Below are positions 45,032 through 54,051 of a stretch of DNA of 64,000 nucleotides, piece by piece; position 1 is the stretch's first letter, and the number at the start of each line of letters is the position of its first letter. Source of the stretch: Desulfurococcaceae archaeon. GTDB lineage: Archaea > Thermoproteota > Thermoprotei_A > Sulfolobales > Desulfurococcaceae. A program made the translations under genes and the position numbers. Under the pieces are notes generated by a model. It ran no database searches. It saw only the letters and a list, made by a program, of their open reading frames with translations, and was not told the DNA's origin. Where the stretch lies: the NCBI GenBank assembly GCA_023269825.1, contig JAGDWI010000003.1, forward strand, positions 312,996 to 376,995, read 5' to 3'.

Positions 45032-45115
45032 TTGAAGTGGATGCTGGAGGAGGAGTGGGAAGAAGAATGGGAAGAAGAAGAATGGGAAGAGGAGGAGTGG
45101 GAAGAAGAATGGTAG
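45032..45115 (+). CDS. Trp/Glu-repeat microprotein (27 aa)
   Basis: TTG at 45032 to TAG at 45113 encodes 27 residues: 17 Glu, 6 Trp, 2 Met, 1 Leu, 1 Lys. After MKWMLEEEW come Glu blocks of 3, 4, 4 and 3, each ended by Trp, so Trp stands at 3, 9, 13, 18, 23 and 27 and is the last residue. GGGGATG lies 5 bases before the start and a TATA box sits at the right distance. It ends 1 base before the stop of the convergent gene, so no other gene shares the transcript. I know of no such protein; function unknown. A low-complexity purine tract without translation is the alternative. Confidence 0.55.
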   Translation: MKWMLEEEWEEEWEEEEWEEEEWEEEW

Positions 45116-45116
45116 T

Positions 45117-45602
45117 TTAGATCATCGAGATAATAAATTGAGTATTTTTTACTAGTGCACGCAGAGACTTATCCTCGACACCACTTAAATCAGCTGGGTT
45201 ACAGGAATTAGTTACCACTGGCTCTGTGTCTACGCTTACTAGGTAATAATCTACTCCTTTCTCTACTTCACTCCCTAGCTTATCTACTAGTTCATTTAGT
45301 TGTTTAATACCCAGACTCATTGATGCCAGTAATAGTCCTTTATTTCTTGTTCTCGTTATTCTACTCGAATATATCTTGTAGTATATTGCACCTTGAATTA
45401 ATTGTAGCGGTGTTTCAACCAAGGTTACTGGTATTAAGGTTATGGGGTCATCTTGTCTAATGGCCCTCAATTTTACCTCGTCGAGTAGTTTGCTTGTAAT
45501 GTTTCTACATAGATGAATAAATACATCTAGTGAAGTATTTCTCCAAGTTAAATCTATGTGGATTTTTCCATCTTGAGAATAATATTTAAGCACCACTCTC
45601 AC
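45117..45602 (-). CDS. Probable KEOPS subunit Cgi121
   Basis: A 161-aa protein. The central block (LIQGAIYYKIYSSRITRTRN followed by KGLLLASMSLGIKQLNELV) and the later VDYYLVSVDTEP resemble Cgi121/TPRKB, the small KEOPS subunit that helps deliver tRNA for t6A37 synthesis. The match is by pattern and is not certain. It overlaps the S17e gene by 17 bases and is presumably translated from the same transcript. The t6A-modifying methylthiotransferase is at 4930. Confidence 0.6.
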   Translation of the reverse strand: MRVVLKYYSQDGKIHIDLTWRNTSLDVFIHLCRNITSKLLDEVKLRAIRQDDPITLIPVTLVETPLQLIQGAIYYKIYSSRITRTRNKGLLLASMSLGIKQLNELVDKLGSEVEKGVDYYLVSVDTEPVVTNSCNPADLSGVEDKSLRALVKNTQFIISMI

Positions 45603-45825
45603 TTGGAACCTCGGGCAACTCTACGCGTTTCTCTCTCTTAGCGGATACTGCTAGTAAATGAGTAATATAGCCTGCTATTTGATTCCTGAGCTTTTTTGAA
45701 GAAGTTATCGTTAGTTTTGATACTACTTGCTTATTGTAGTTGAAATCCCGCTTAAATAGATCAGGATACTTCTCTAGTAACTCTCTAGCGGCTCTTTTAA
45801 CAAGCTTTGTTTTCACTTTACCCAT
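45586..45825 (-). CDS. rps17e: Ribosomal protein S17e
   Basis: A 79-aa eS17 protein of the small subunit: start MGKVKTKLVKRAARELLEKY, then SSKKLRNQIAGYITHLL, both typical of the archaeal family. The C-terminal tail is short and acidic. A clear GGAGGTG lies upstream of the ATG (CACCTCC at 45835-45841 on the plus strand). It heads a two-gene operon with the Cgi121 candidate. Confidence 0.95.
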   Translation of the reverse strand: MGKVKTKLVKRAARELLEKYPDLFKRDFNYNKQVVSKLTITSSKKLRNQIAGYITHLLAVSAKREKRVELPEVPSESGA

Positions 45826-45925
45826 ATGTTAAACACCTCCACGGTATTTTTAAGGCCTCATTATGCTCTCTATATTGCAGATTTCAAAACAGGTTTATAT
45901 AACTAGGATTTAAAAGGATTACTGG

Positions 45926-45975
45926 ATGATGAGAACCACCGATAAGGATTTCATGACTTTTCCCCGTGGGTCTGA
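45926..45975 (+). ncRNA. Weak C/D box sRNA candidate
   Basis: A perfect C box ATGATGA (45926-45932) and a CTGA (45972-45975) are 50 bases apart, the usual sRNA length. The internal D' and C' boxes are poor (CCGA, CATGACT). The 3' half overlaps the end of the minus-strand HTH gene. It is listed as a candidate only. Confidence 0.25.
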
Positions 45976-46508
45976 TGATTAATTCCACATTTTTCAAGCA
46001 ACTCTTTTAACTCAACGATTTTCCTAGCTGTTCTAATGTTTACTCCAAGTACATATGCGACTTCTCTATCCGTGAATACTCCATTGGTTATTTTCTCGTA
46101 GTACGATAGTTTCTCGTAGTAATCTAGTGGTAGAGACCAATAGTTTACTCTACCATTTCTTATGTTGAAGACTATGTATACTTTATCTAGTTGTAACACG
46201 TGTTTTTCTCCGAGATTACAGTAGTTGAAAAGCATGTTTTCAATTACTTTGGAGTATTCTTGTTTAACGAAGTATTTATCATTTCTATTTTCAATTACAC
46301 CGAACTTATTAAGCCACCATATTCCACGCTTTAACGTATCCATATTCAATCTCGTTAGTTCCCGCAGATCTTCAACGGTTGATCCAGGGTTACTGTACAC
46401 GTAGTATGCTGTAATGAATAACCACGGCTTCAACGCAATCATGTTCTTGAATAATCTACTTGGAGAAACCTCGTTACTAGTTGTTTTCGACACGTTTATT
46501 ACCTCCAT
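45951..46508 (-). CDS. HTH-containing regulator-like protein
   Basis: A 185-aa protein with two helix-turn-helix-like segments: TVEDLRELTRLNMDTLKRGI (about residues 44-63) in a winged-helix context, and FTDREVAYVLGVNIRTARKI near the C-terminus (about 145-164). It is probably a DNA-binding regulator; no ligand domain is evident. It is divergent from SAH hydrolase, 40 bases away, so it may control that promoter (inference). Confidence 0.6.
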   Translation of the reverse strand: MEVINVSKTTSNEVSPSRLFKNMIALKPWLFITAYYVYSNPGSTVEDLRELTRLNMDTLKRGIWWLNKFGVIENRNDKYFVKQEYSKVIENMLFNYCNLGEKHVLQLDKVYIVFNIRNGRVNYWSLPLDYYEKLSYYEKITNGVFTDREVAYVLGVNIRTARKIVELKELLEKCGINHQTHGEKS

Positions 46509-46548
46509 TTCTCAGGGAACAAATATATTGCTAAGCTTATTAAAGTAG

Positions 46549-47835
46549 ATGACGTTTAACGCTATTACGGTGGATTACATGGAGTTTAAAGTAAAAGACG
46601 TATCTTTAGCTGAGAAAGGAGAACTAAAAATAGCTTGGGCAGAGAAACACATGCCTGTTCTAATGTTACTAAGGAGGAAATATAGTGAAATAAAACCACT
46701 AAAGGGGATCAGAGTTGGCGCGGTTTTACACGTTACAAAGGAAACAGCTGTTTTAACTTTAGCGCTACTCGAGGCCGGTGCGGAGGTATACTTAGCGGGG
46801 AGTAATCCTCTATCAACGCAAGATGATGTAGCTGCAGTGCTTGCTGAACGTGGAATACATGTATTTGCTTGGCGTGGTCAGACGAGCGATGAGTACTATT
46901 GGTGTATTAGTAAAGTAGCTGAAAGTAGTCCAGACGTTGTAATAGATGATGGCGCGGATCTTCACGCATTACTACATGAGAAATACGTTAATGTAGCTGA
47001 AAACGTAGTAGGTGGAACAGAGGAAACAACCACGGGTGTGAACAGGTTAAGAGCCCTGGAATCCAGTGGCTTACTAAAGTATACTGTAATAGCTGTGAAT
47101 GATTCCTACACAAAGTATCTCTTCGATAACAGGTATGGGACTGGTCAAAGTACTTTCGACGGAATACTGAGAGCAACGAATATTCTCGTTGCTGGTAAAA
47201 CCGTTGTAGTAGCAGGATATGGATGGGTTGGTAAAGGAATAGCAATGAGAGCAAGAGGTCTTGGAGCGAGAAGAGTAATAATCACAGAGGTGGATCCCAT
47301 TAAAGCACTTGAAGCTGTCTACGATGGATTCGAGGTCATGCCTATGAGTAAAGCAGCTAAAGTAGGCGATATTTTCATTACAGCAACTGGAAACATAGCT
47401 GTTATCAGAAAAGAACACTTCGAGAAAATGAAGGATGGAGCAATACTTGCAAATGCGGGGCACTTTAATGTCGAGGTATGGATACCAGACTTAGAGAACC
47501 TAGCTGCCTCTAAAAGAACAATTATGCCAAATGTCACGGAGTACGAGTTATTTAATGGTAGAAAACTGTACTTGCTAGCAGAAGGCAGATTAGTCAACTT
47601 AGTTGCAGCTGAGGGGCATCCAAGCGAAGTAATGGATATGAGTTTCGCCAATCAATTCCTCGCAGTTAAATACATAGTGGATAACAAAGGTAGACTTCCT
47701 AAAGCCGTGATAAGAATACCCCGAGAACTAGATGAAATGGTGGCCAGGCTTAAACTAGAAGCTATGGGGATAGAAATAGATAACTTAACACCACAGCAAA
47801 AAGAGTACTTATTCTCATGGAGGCATGGAACGTAG
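46549..47835 (+). CDS. ahcY: S-adenosylhomocysteine hydrolase
   Basis: Splits SAH into homocysteine and adenosine, relieving inhibition of methyltransferases, of which this window encodes many. The 428-aa protein has [39 protein letters not shown], the NAD site [19 protein letters not shown] (about residue 223) and [20 protein letters not shown]. Length is normal for the archaeal type, which lacks the bacterial insert. Confidence 0.97.
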   Translation: MTFNAITVDYMEFKVKDVSLAEKGELKIAWAEKHMPVLMLLRRKYSEIKPLKGIRVGAVLHVTKETAVLTLALLEAGAEVYLAGSNPLSTQDDVAAVLAERGIHVFAWRGQTSDEYYWCISKVAESSPDVVIDDGADLHALLHEKYVNVAENVVGGTEETTTGVNRLRALESSGLLKYTVIAVNDSYTKYLFDNRYGTGQSTFDGILRATNILVAGKTVVVAGYGWVGKGIAMRARGLGARRVIITEVDPIKALEAVYDGFEVMPMSKAAKVGDIFITATGNIAVIRKEHFEKMKDGAILANAGHFNVEVWIPDLENLAASKRTIMPNVTEYELFNGRKLYLLAEGRLVNLVAAEGHPSEVMDMSFANQFLAVKYIVDNKGRLPKAVIRIPRELDEMVARLKLEAMGIEIDNLTPQQKEYLFSWRHGT

Positions 47836-47926
47836 AAACCTACAACTAAAAACTCTTTTAAATAAGGGAAAAACCAGGCTAGTAGACTTAGTTGTAAATC
47901 CTACGTGTAAGTGGAGTAAAACAGTG

Positions 47927-48000
<74 letters not shown>

Positions 48001-48069
48001 GCCATAGATTACTTAAAATAATTAAGGGTTTAAATTTTCACACTATTAAGGGTTTAAATGGTTTCCACG

Positions 48070-49071
48070 TCACTTGCTTTTAACTGTTAACACGTATTTC
48101 GCTGCTGCATCGGCGGCAATAGCTCCTTCCGCTGCTGACGTTATTATTTGCTCTAACTTATACTTATAGGGTCCTCCAGCTGCGTCGCCTGCGACGAATA
48201 TTCCGGGCAGGTTTGTGCTTTTATCAACATTAACTTTTGCTCTTCCTTCTTCATCTACTTCTAAGCCGATTCTCTTAAAGAACTCTGTGGGCGGGTTTAA
48301 ACCTATTTCGATGAAGACTCCATCTACTTGGAGTAAACGTTCTTCTTTCGTTTCAGTGTTCACTATTTTTAGTGCTTCGACTTTGTTTCCTCCGATTATT
48401 TCTTTAACAATAGTGTTGGTGAGTATCTCGATCTTCGGGTTATTTTTAGCTGCTTCAACGTAGACAGTGAATGCTCTAAAAGCACTTCTTCTGTGAATTA
48501 AGTATACTTTAGAAGCAATGTTGCTTAGAAACATTGCGCTCGCGAACGCTGAGTTACCTCCGCCGATAACAGCTACGGCTTTGCCACTGAATAAGGGTCC
48601 ATCACAAACCGCGCAATAAGAGACACCGCGTCCTAATAGTTCTTTTTCACCTGGTACTCCGAGTTTTCTCTTCTCACTGCCCACTGCTAGTATAATGGCA
48701 TATGCGCAAATGTCTTTTGACGACGTCTTCAGCTTAACGCACCATAATTGTTCTCTCTGAGGTTTCTTATAGATGTCTATTACTTCATCTATAATTAACG
48801 GTACATTATATTTCTTAACATGTCTAACGAATTTATCTACTAAGTCGTTTCCACTTACTTCCGGTATTCCAAGGTAGTCATCAATCATGGGTGCTTCTGA
48901 AACCATTCCGCCAATGATTTTAGTCACTATGATCGCGCTTAACCCGTACCTAGCTAGGTATAAGCCCGAGGTTAATCCAGCAGGGCCTCCTCCTACAACT
49001 ACTACGTCGTATGTGTCTCTAATTGTAACAGGCTGCGTGGATGGTAGAGTTGATCTTAGCTTGAACATCAT
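48070..49071 (-). CDS. trxB: Thioredoxin reductase-like flavoprotein
   Basis: A 333-aa FAD/NAD(P) oxidoreductase. The FAD site is VVVVGGGPAGLTSGLYLARY (about residue 24). The redox disulfide is YCAVCDG (about 150). The second dinucleotide fold is VAVIGGGNSAFASAMFL and the C-terminal GIFVAGDAAGGPYK completes FAD binding. It transfers electrons from NAD(P)H to thioredoxin-like proteins. It is the last gene after TFE, C5-MTase and the SPOUT-like gene on the same strand. Confidence 0.92.
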   Translation of the reverse strand: MMFKLRSTLPSTQPVTIRDTYDVVVVGGGPAGLTSGLYLARYGLSAIIVTKIIGGMVSEAPMIDDYLGIPEVSGNDLVDKFVRHVKKYNVPLIIDEVIDIYKKPQREQLWCVKLKTSSKDICAYAIILAVGSEKRKLGVPGEKELLGRGVSYCAVCDGPLFSGKAVAVIGGGNSAFASAMFLSNIASKVYLIHRRSAFRAFTVYVEAAKNNPKIEILTNTIVKEIIGGNKVEALKIVNTETKEERLLQVDGVFIEIGLNPPTEFFKRIGLEVDEEGRAKVNVDKSTNLPGIFVAGDAAGGPYKYKLEQIITSAAEGAIAADAAAKYVLTVKSK

Positions 49072-49095
49072 AACCCTGGTTTTTCGTGTTTTGTT

Positions 49096-49560
49096 TTAGT
49101 GGTTAATATTTTTCATCCTCGTAGCTTCGTAGAGTATTATTCCCGCTATAACAATTGAGGGCGCTCCAAGCGGGAGATCCTTGAACCACAACGTCTTCAC
49201 GTCTTCTAGTTCTTTTCTACTTGGTTCTTGTTCTCCTGAGCTAAGAATAATTGCTGTTTTCTTCTTTTCCGCTTCCTTGAAGAAAGCGTAGATATCTACT
49301 TCTTCGCCCTCCTCTGAAACATAGTATACTACCTCGCAACCTAGTAATTGCTTTAAATCAGATACTCCTGGTAGTATTATCAACGGCTTACTGAGTTTAT
49401 ATGAGATCCTGTGGGCTTCCGGTACTCCAACCTGTGCAGCAGCACCAAAGGGTTTAATGATAACGGGTATGGCGTTGCTCGCGGAGTAAACTGTTTTAAG
49501 GAAATCTATGAGCCTTTGAACACTGCTCGGCGAATACAGAGCAAGATATAGTTCATTCAT
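49096..49560 (-). CDS. SPOUT-like archaeal protein (COG4080 type)
   Basis: A 154-aa protein with SPSSVQRLIDFLKTVYSA, VIIKPFGAAAQVGVPEAH and KDLPLGAPSIVIAGIIL near the end. I associate this layout with archaeal COG4080, variously annotated as SpoU-like methylase or RecB-family nuclease. The trefoil-like C-terminus favours a SPOUT fold. The ATG follows the C5-MTase stop directly, so the two are translationally coupled. Confidence 0.6.
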   Translation of the reverse strand: MNELYLALYSPSSVQRLIDFLKTVYSASNAIPVIIKPFGAAAQVGVPEAHRISYKLSKPLIILPGVSDLKQLLGCEVVYYVSEEGEEVDIYAFFKEAEKKKTAIILSSGEQEPSRKELEDVKTLWFKDLPLGAPSIVIAGIILYEATRMKNINH

Positions 49561-50541
49561 CTAATAGTCACCTTCATCTAGTTTCTGCAACACAATCTCC
49601 GCAACGCGCCTAGCTAAGGGCACGGGGACAGCTTCTCCAACCATATTATATTGAGAATCGCGGCCCCCAATAAATACAAATGAGTCGGGAAAACCCATTA
49701 ACCTAGCTTGTTCCCGTACGGTTAAAAGCCTGTTTTCGTAGGGATGTATGAACCTCGAGGAACCGAGAACAGTGGGTGCAACATCATGAGGGTCGAGCTT
49801 AATGAGATTAGGTAATAATCCACTAGCCCCATAGTAATGAACTAAAGCATCACCTGCTTTTAACCGTGTTGCTTTCTTGAGTTTCCTCCACGGTAATTCA
49901 GGCGGGGGTTCATGGTTGGAAACATATGGGGCCCCAGGTGGAGGTAACCCTTTTAGAGCCTCAGATACCGTTACTAACTTGCGTGACTTAGGTGGATTTA
50001 TCGGTATATTTGAAATAAATACTCTGGTTCTCTTACTAGGTGTCCCGTGTTCCTCAGCTTTCAATACATTGAAATAAACTCTAGTATAACCAATTCTCCT
50101 AAATTCGCTTAGAAGAGAGTTTTTTAATCCATTATCCATGATTGCTGGAACATTCTCCATAACGAATATTTTCGGCTTATATAATCCCACTACTCTAATG
50201 AAGTGAAGAGTTAATTGACCCTGGGGATCTAAGTAGAGTCTATCGATGGGGTTCTTTTCTCTCTGGGGATTAGCACCCGTGAATGGCTCACAGGGCGGGC
50301 TCCCAATGACAACATCTACTTCATCTGGTTTCATTAATTTCAGTAAGCGGGAATTAGTATTCTCCTTTATATCTTCGTTTAACACGAGCGTTTTTGGAAA
50401 ATTAGCTTTATATGTCAAAGCAGCGTACTTGAAGTTGTCAATGGCTAATTTACCCTGGAATCTACTAGTTAAATGGAATCCTAGAGAGAAGCCACCAGCT
50501 CCGCAGAATAAATCAATAAACCTGTAAACTACCGCTGGCAC
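49561..50541 (-). CDS. Cytosine-C5 methyltransferase without restriction partner
   Basis: A 326-aa C5-MTase with the motif I FIDLFCGAGGFSLGF, motif IV GSPPCEPFTGAN (catalytic Cys), motif VI VMENVPAIM, motif VIII KRTRVFIS, and motifs IX/X RLTVREQARLMGFP and MVGEAVPVPLARRVAE. The target-recognition part is short. The PPCxPFT sequence recalls Dnmt2 more than PCQxFS-type restriction methylases. No endonuclease gene is adjacent; it sits between TFE and the SPOUT-like gene. The start is GTG at 50541, 2 bases after the TFE stop. Target DNA or RNA is open. Confidence 0.9.
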   Translation of the reverse strand: MPAVVYRFIDLFCGAGGFSLGFHLTSRFQGKLAIDNFKYAALTYKANFPKTLVLNEDIKENTNSRLLKLMKPDEVDVVIGSPPCEPFTGANPQREKNPIDRLYLDPQGQLTLHFIRVVGLYKPKIFVMENVPAIMDNGLKNSLLSEFRRIGYTRVYFNVLKAEEHGTPSKRTRVFISNIPINPPKSRKLVTVSEALKGLPPPGAPYVSNHEPPPELPWRKLKKATRLKAGDALVHYYGASGLLPNLIKLDPHDVAPTVLGSSRFIHPYENRLLTVREQARLMGFPDSFVFIGGRDSQYNMVGEAVPVPLARRVAEIVLQKLDEGDY

Positions 50542-50543
50542 TT

Positions 50544-51101
50544 CTACGACCGCTCAATTTTTGAGATAATATTGTCTATTCGTTTAATGAGATCCCTGAG
50601 GTTACTTGATGTTGTGGGATTATTGACTTCTACGAGTATATCATTATCGTGTGGACACTGAAAACCATTAGCGTACGCTTCATCAACTAAGAATCTGCGT
50701 TTACAAGTCTTGCACTCGTATATTACACCCTCGTTTTCATATTTTAGTAGTGCTTCCAGCTTCTCTCTGGTTTTCTTCAACCTGTTTATTATAAATGTTC
50801 TAAGAGCGAGTTTATTTAATCGCCAAACATGCAGTATCTCGCTACCGTCTCTGACTTTGTCTGGTGTTACAATGGCTTCATCTGAGAGCTTCTGGAGTAT
50901 TTTACGTGCTTCATTTGATCTAACTTCAACGTTGTTAACTATTTTTTCTTCAGCTATGTACTCGTTCTCTAATAAGTATTCAAATAGTTTACTTGCTACA
51001 TCGCCATATGTTTTCCTAATTATTTCTTTTGCTATAGTTATCAAGTCATCCTCTAGAGTCGAGCCTTCAGTAGCATCACCATGTGTTTTTTTACTGCTCA
51101 A
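50544..51101 (-). CDS. tfe: Transcription factor E, alpha subunit
   Basis: Assists TBP/TFB in promoter opening by RNA polymerase. The 185-aa protein has the N-terminal winged helix (FEYLLENEYIAEEKI, NEARKILQKLSDEAIV), a helical linker and a zinc ribbon CKTCKRRF...CPHD (about residues 130-150). It is the first gene of the operon TFE / C5-MTase / SPOUT-like. Confidence 0.95.
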   Translation of the reverse strand: MSSKKTHGDATEGSTLEDDLITIAKEIIRKTYGDVASKLFEYLLENEYIAEEKIVNNVEVRSNEARKILQKLSDEAIVTPDKVRDGSEILHVWRLNKLALRTFIINRLKKTREKLEALLKYENEGVIYECKTCKRRFLVDEAYANGFQCPHDNDILVEVNNPTTSSNLRDLIKRIDNIISKIERS

Positions 51102-51291
51102 TAACCATCACCACAATAAACAGCGATCAGCCGTTTTCACATCGCCATTAGTTACTTTGTTTTAGGGTCTAATCTATTTAACGTCTAATCAGCCTAGAAA
51201 CTACTCCATGATCTTTTAAATAGTTAACGTAAAAAAACTTATATAGAAGCCTTTGATATTTCATGGTTATGGCAGGCTTAAGGTGTGTAAT

Positions 51292-52935
51292 ATGGCTGCA
51301 GAACCAACTGGTATACCGGTATTAATACTTAAAGAAGGCACTCAAAGAACAGCTGGTAAGGATGCACTAAGAATAAGTATACTAGCTGCGCGAGCAGTTG
51401 CGGAAATGGTTAAAACAACTTATGGCCCTAAAGGAATGGATAAAATGCTCGTGGATGCTCTAGGAGATGTAACAATAACTAATGATGGTGCAACGATACT
51501 TGACAAAGCTGAGATCCAGCACCCAGCTGGAAAAATGCTTGTTCATGTTGCTAAAAGTCAGGATTCTGAAGTAGGAGATGGAACAAAAAGAGCCGTCATA
51601 ATAGCGGGTGAACTACTTAAACAAGCAGAAGACTTACTGAACAAGAACATACATCCCACTGTTATAGTTTCCGGGTTTAGAAAAGCTATGGAGGAAGCTT
51701 TAAGAATACTTGATCAAATAGCGATCCCGATTAACGTAAATGACGATGAAGTATTGAGAAAAGTTGCTAGAACATCTCTCACTAGTAAAGCTGTTCACGA
51801 TGCAAGAGAGTACTTCGCTGATATAGCTGTGAAAGCCGTTAAACAGGTAGCTGAACCCCGCGGAGATAAAATCTACGTAGATATAGACAATATACAAATA
51901 ATCAAGAAATACGGAGGCTCATTAATGGATACTCAATTAGTTTACGGTATTGTCTTAGATAAAGAAGTTGTTCACCCAGGTATGCCTAGGAGAGTTGAGA
52001 AAGCTAGAATAGCACTACTAGATGCACCTCTTGAAATCGAGAAACCTGAAATCGATGCAGAAATCAGGATAAATGACCCTACTCAAATGAAAGCATTCCT
52101 GCAACAGGAAGAAGAAATACTAATGAAATATGTTGATAAGATAGCTGAGGTGGGTGCAAACGTCGTTGTTTGCCAGAAGGGAATTGATGAGGTTGCTCAG
52201 CACTTCTTAGCTAAGAAGGGTATTTTAGCTGTTAGGAGAGTTAAGAGAAGCGACTTAGAGAAACTCGAAAGAGCAACAGGAGGAAAAATAGCGAGCAACA
52301 TAGAGGACCTAAAACCAGAGGACTTAGGATACGCTGAACTAGTAGAAGAGAGGAAAATAGGAGAAGATAAAATGGTGTTCATAGAGGGATGCAAGAACCC
52401 AAGATCCGTAAGCATTGTAATTAGAGGAGGATTAGAGAGATTAGTCGACGAAGCAGAGAGAAGTTTCAGGGATGCATTATCTGCTGTAGCAGACGCTCTA
52501 AAAGACGGTAAAATCGTGGCCGGCGGCGGCGCAGTGGAAATGGAAATCGCGAAGCACCTTAGAAAATACGCGGTTAAAGTTGGAGGAAAAGAGCAATTGG
52601 CAATAGAAGCCTTTGCGAGAGCAATTGAGGGATTAGTGGTTGCAATGCTGGAGAACGCTGGCCTCGACACTATAGATATGATAATGAAGCTGAGAGCAGC
52701 TCACGAGAAAGAAGAAGGAAAATGGATTGGAGTAGACTTAAACACTGGTGAACTAGTTAATATGCTTGATAATGGAGTCGTTGAACCAGTAAGCGTGATC
52801 GCGACAGCGATCAAGGGAGGTACCGAGGCAGCAACAATAGTGCTTAGAATAGATGATATAATAGCAGCTAGTAAACTGGAGAAGAAAGAAGAGGCCGGCA
52901 AGAAACCTGAAGAAGAGAAGAAAGAAGAAGACTAA
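51292..52935 (+). CDS. Thermosome (group II chaperonin) subunit
   Basis: A cytosolic ATP-driven chaperonin of 547 aa from the ATG at 51292, which has AGGTGTG just upstream. An in-frame ATG at 51253 adds 13 non-conserved residues. Typical motifs are [51 protein letters not shown] and a Lys/Glu-rich tail. The AT-rich upstream region supports a strong promoter. Confidence 0.97.
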   Translation: MAAEPTGIPVLILKEGTQRTAGKDALRISILAARAVAEMVKTTYGPKGMDKMLVDALGDVTITNDGATILDKAEIQHPAGKMLVHVAKSQDSEVGDGTKRAVIIAGELLKQAEDLLNKNIHPTVIVSGFRKAMEEALRILDQIAIPINVNDDEVLRKVARTSLTSKAVHDAREYFADIAVKAVKQVAEPRGDKIYVDIDNIQIIKKYGGSLMDTQLVYGIVLDKEVVHPGMPRRVEKARIALLDAPLEIEKPEIDAEIRINDPTQMKAFLQQEEEILMKYVDKIAEVGANVVVCQKGIDEVAQHFLAKKGILAVRRVKRSDLEKLERATGGKIASNIEDLKPEDLGYAELVEERKIGEDKMVFIEGCKNPRSVSIVIRGGLERLVDEAERSFRDALSAVADALKDGKIVAGGGAVEMEIAKHLRKYAVKVGGKEQLAIEAFARAIEGLVVAMLENAGLDTIDMIMKLRAAHEKEEGKWIGVDLNTGELVNMLDNGVVEPVSVIATAIKGGTEAATIVLRIDDIIAASKLEKKEEAGKKPEEEKKEED

Positions 52936-52965
52936 CATTTACATATTTAACTAGTTGATTTTTTA

Positions 52966-54051
52966 CTACTCTATTTTAATTAACACGGGTTTTTTAATAG
53001 TGGGAGTTGAATAAATTGCTTCTCCTGGTTCAATGTATGGAAGAGAAGTTAAGACATCGTAGTCTAAGTAAAGGGCTTTCTCCACGATTTCTAAATCCTG
53101 CTTGGATTTCAGTGAATGAATGATCTTTGTGTTAGTGTTCACTGCAACGTCTTCCACTAGTTGACTAATAGACTGCGATATAATGATTAAACCTATGTTG
53201 AATTTCCTGACTTCCCTCAACATGTCACATATCGGCTTAATTGCCTGAGTTTTAGACAGGTAATTCTGTGCTTCCTCAACTATGATTACCAGAGGCATCT
53301 TAGCTGAAATAAAAGTATCTACTATTCTTTTCAAGAAGAAACCCGCGTATAGTTTCCTCACATTAATATCCAGTATTTTACCTAGATCAATAATGCTGGG
53401 TTTATCCTCGGAGATCTTCGTGATAATTGTTTGATATAGTTCAGGGTCTTGTAGTTTAAACAGTAAATAGTACTTACCTCTGATGAGAAGAGATAGTTTT
53501 CTATGAAGAGCCAGCTTTGTTTCCTTCATCCAGTTAGATTCCTCGGAGTAGTTCTCAATGTAGTCGAGAAACAGGTCAAGGCTTCTCAATTTATCTAAAT
53601 TCACTTTACGCAGTATTTTCTCTAAAAGGTATTCCTGGGGAGGAGTCAACTCCATAACACTGGATATTACAGATATATCGTTTGGGTCCCCTGTGAAGAG
53701 TTGAAGTGGATTAGAGTAAGGGTCTACTAATTTGTACCTATCGAGTAAATAACTGTATTCACTATGCCAATCCAGTATTACCACTCGTGTATTTAGCTCG
53801 CTTGTTACTCGATTAGCTATAGTTGATGCTGTCCGGGTTTTCCCAGAACCCGTTGTCCCAGTTATCAAGATGTGTCTGTAGAGAGCACTCTTAAATAACC
53901 TTGCAGGGTACTCTGGGACGCTATTAATAACTCTTCCAATAACTATGTATTGATCGTTCGGGGAAACATCTGGGGGGACTTCTTGAACAGGATACTTGAT
54001 TTTGTTTTCAAGACTAATCGGTGCGGTGAACCCCGTGGACCGTCTTCTCAG
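52966..54051 (-). CDS. HerA/DUF87-like ATPase, C-terminal frame
   Basis: A 361-codon open frame of a HerA-superfamily ATPase: N-terminal beta strands (RRRSTGFTAPISLENK), Walker A LITGTTGSGKTRTAS, RVVILDWHSEYSYLL, Walker B LVIIVEEAQNYLS, and QSISQLVEDVAVNTNTKI. From 54051 to the TTG at 53868 there is no ATG, GTG or TTG, though this segment is plainly coding. The only near-start is CTG at 54049-54051, overlapping the upstream stop as CTGA. A -1 frameshift from the upstream frame would fuse both. A start at TTG 53868 would cut off the strand before Walker A. Confidence 0.75.
   Translation of the reverse strand: MRRRSTGFTAPISLENKIKYPVQEVPPDVSPNDQYIVIGRVINSVPEYPARLFKSALYRHILITGTTGSGKTRTASTIANRVTSELNTRVVILDWHSEYSYLLDRYKLVDPYSNPLQLFTGDPNDISVISSVMELTPPQEYLLEKILRKVNLDKLRSLDLFLDYIENYSEESNWMKETKLALHRKLSLLIRGKYYLLFKLQDPELYQTIITKISEDKPSIIDLGKILDINVRKLYAGFFLKRIVDTFISAKMPLVIIVEEAQNYLSKTQAIKPICDMLREVRKFNIGLIIISQSISQLVEDVAVNTNTKIIHSLKSKQDLEIVEKALYLDYDVLTSLPYIEPGEAIYSTPTIKKPVLIKIE

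Noticed and set aside
49561-50541. Restriction-modification system
   Set aside because: Only the methyltransferase is present; both neighbours are accounted for as TFE and a SPOUT-like gene.
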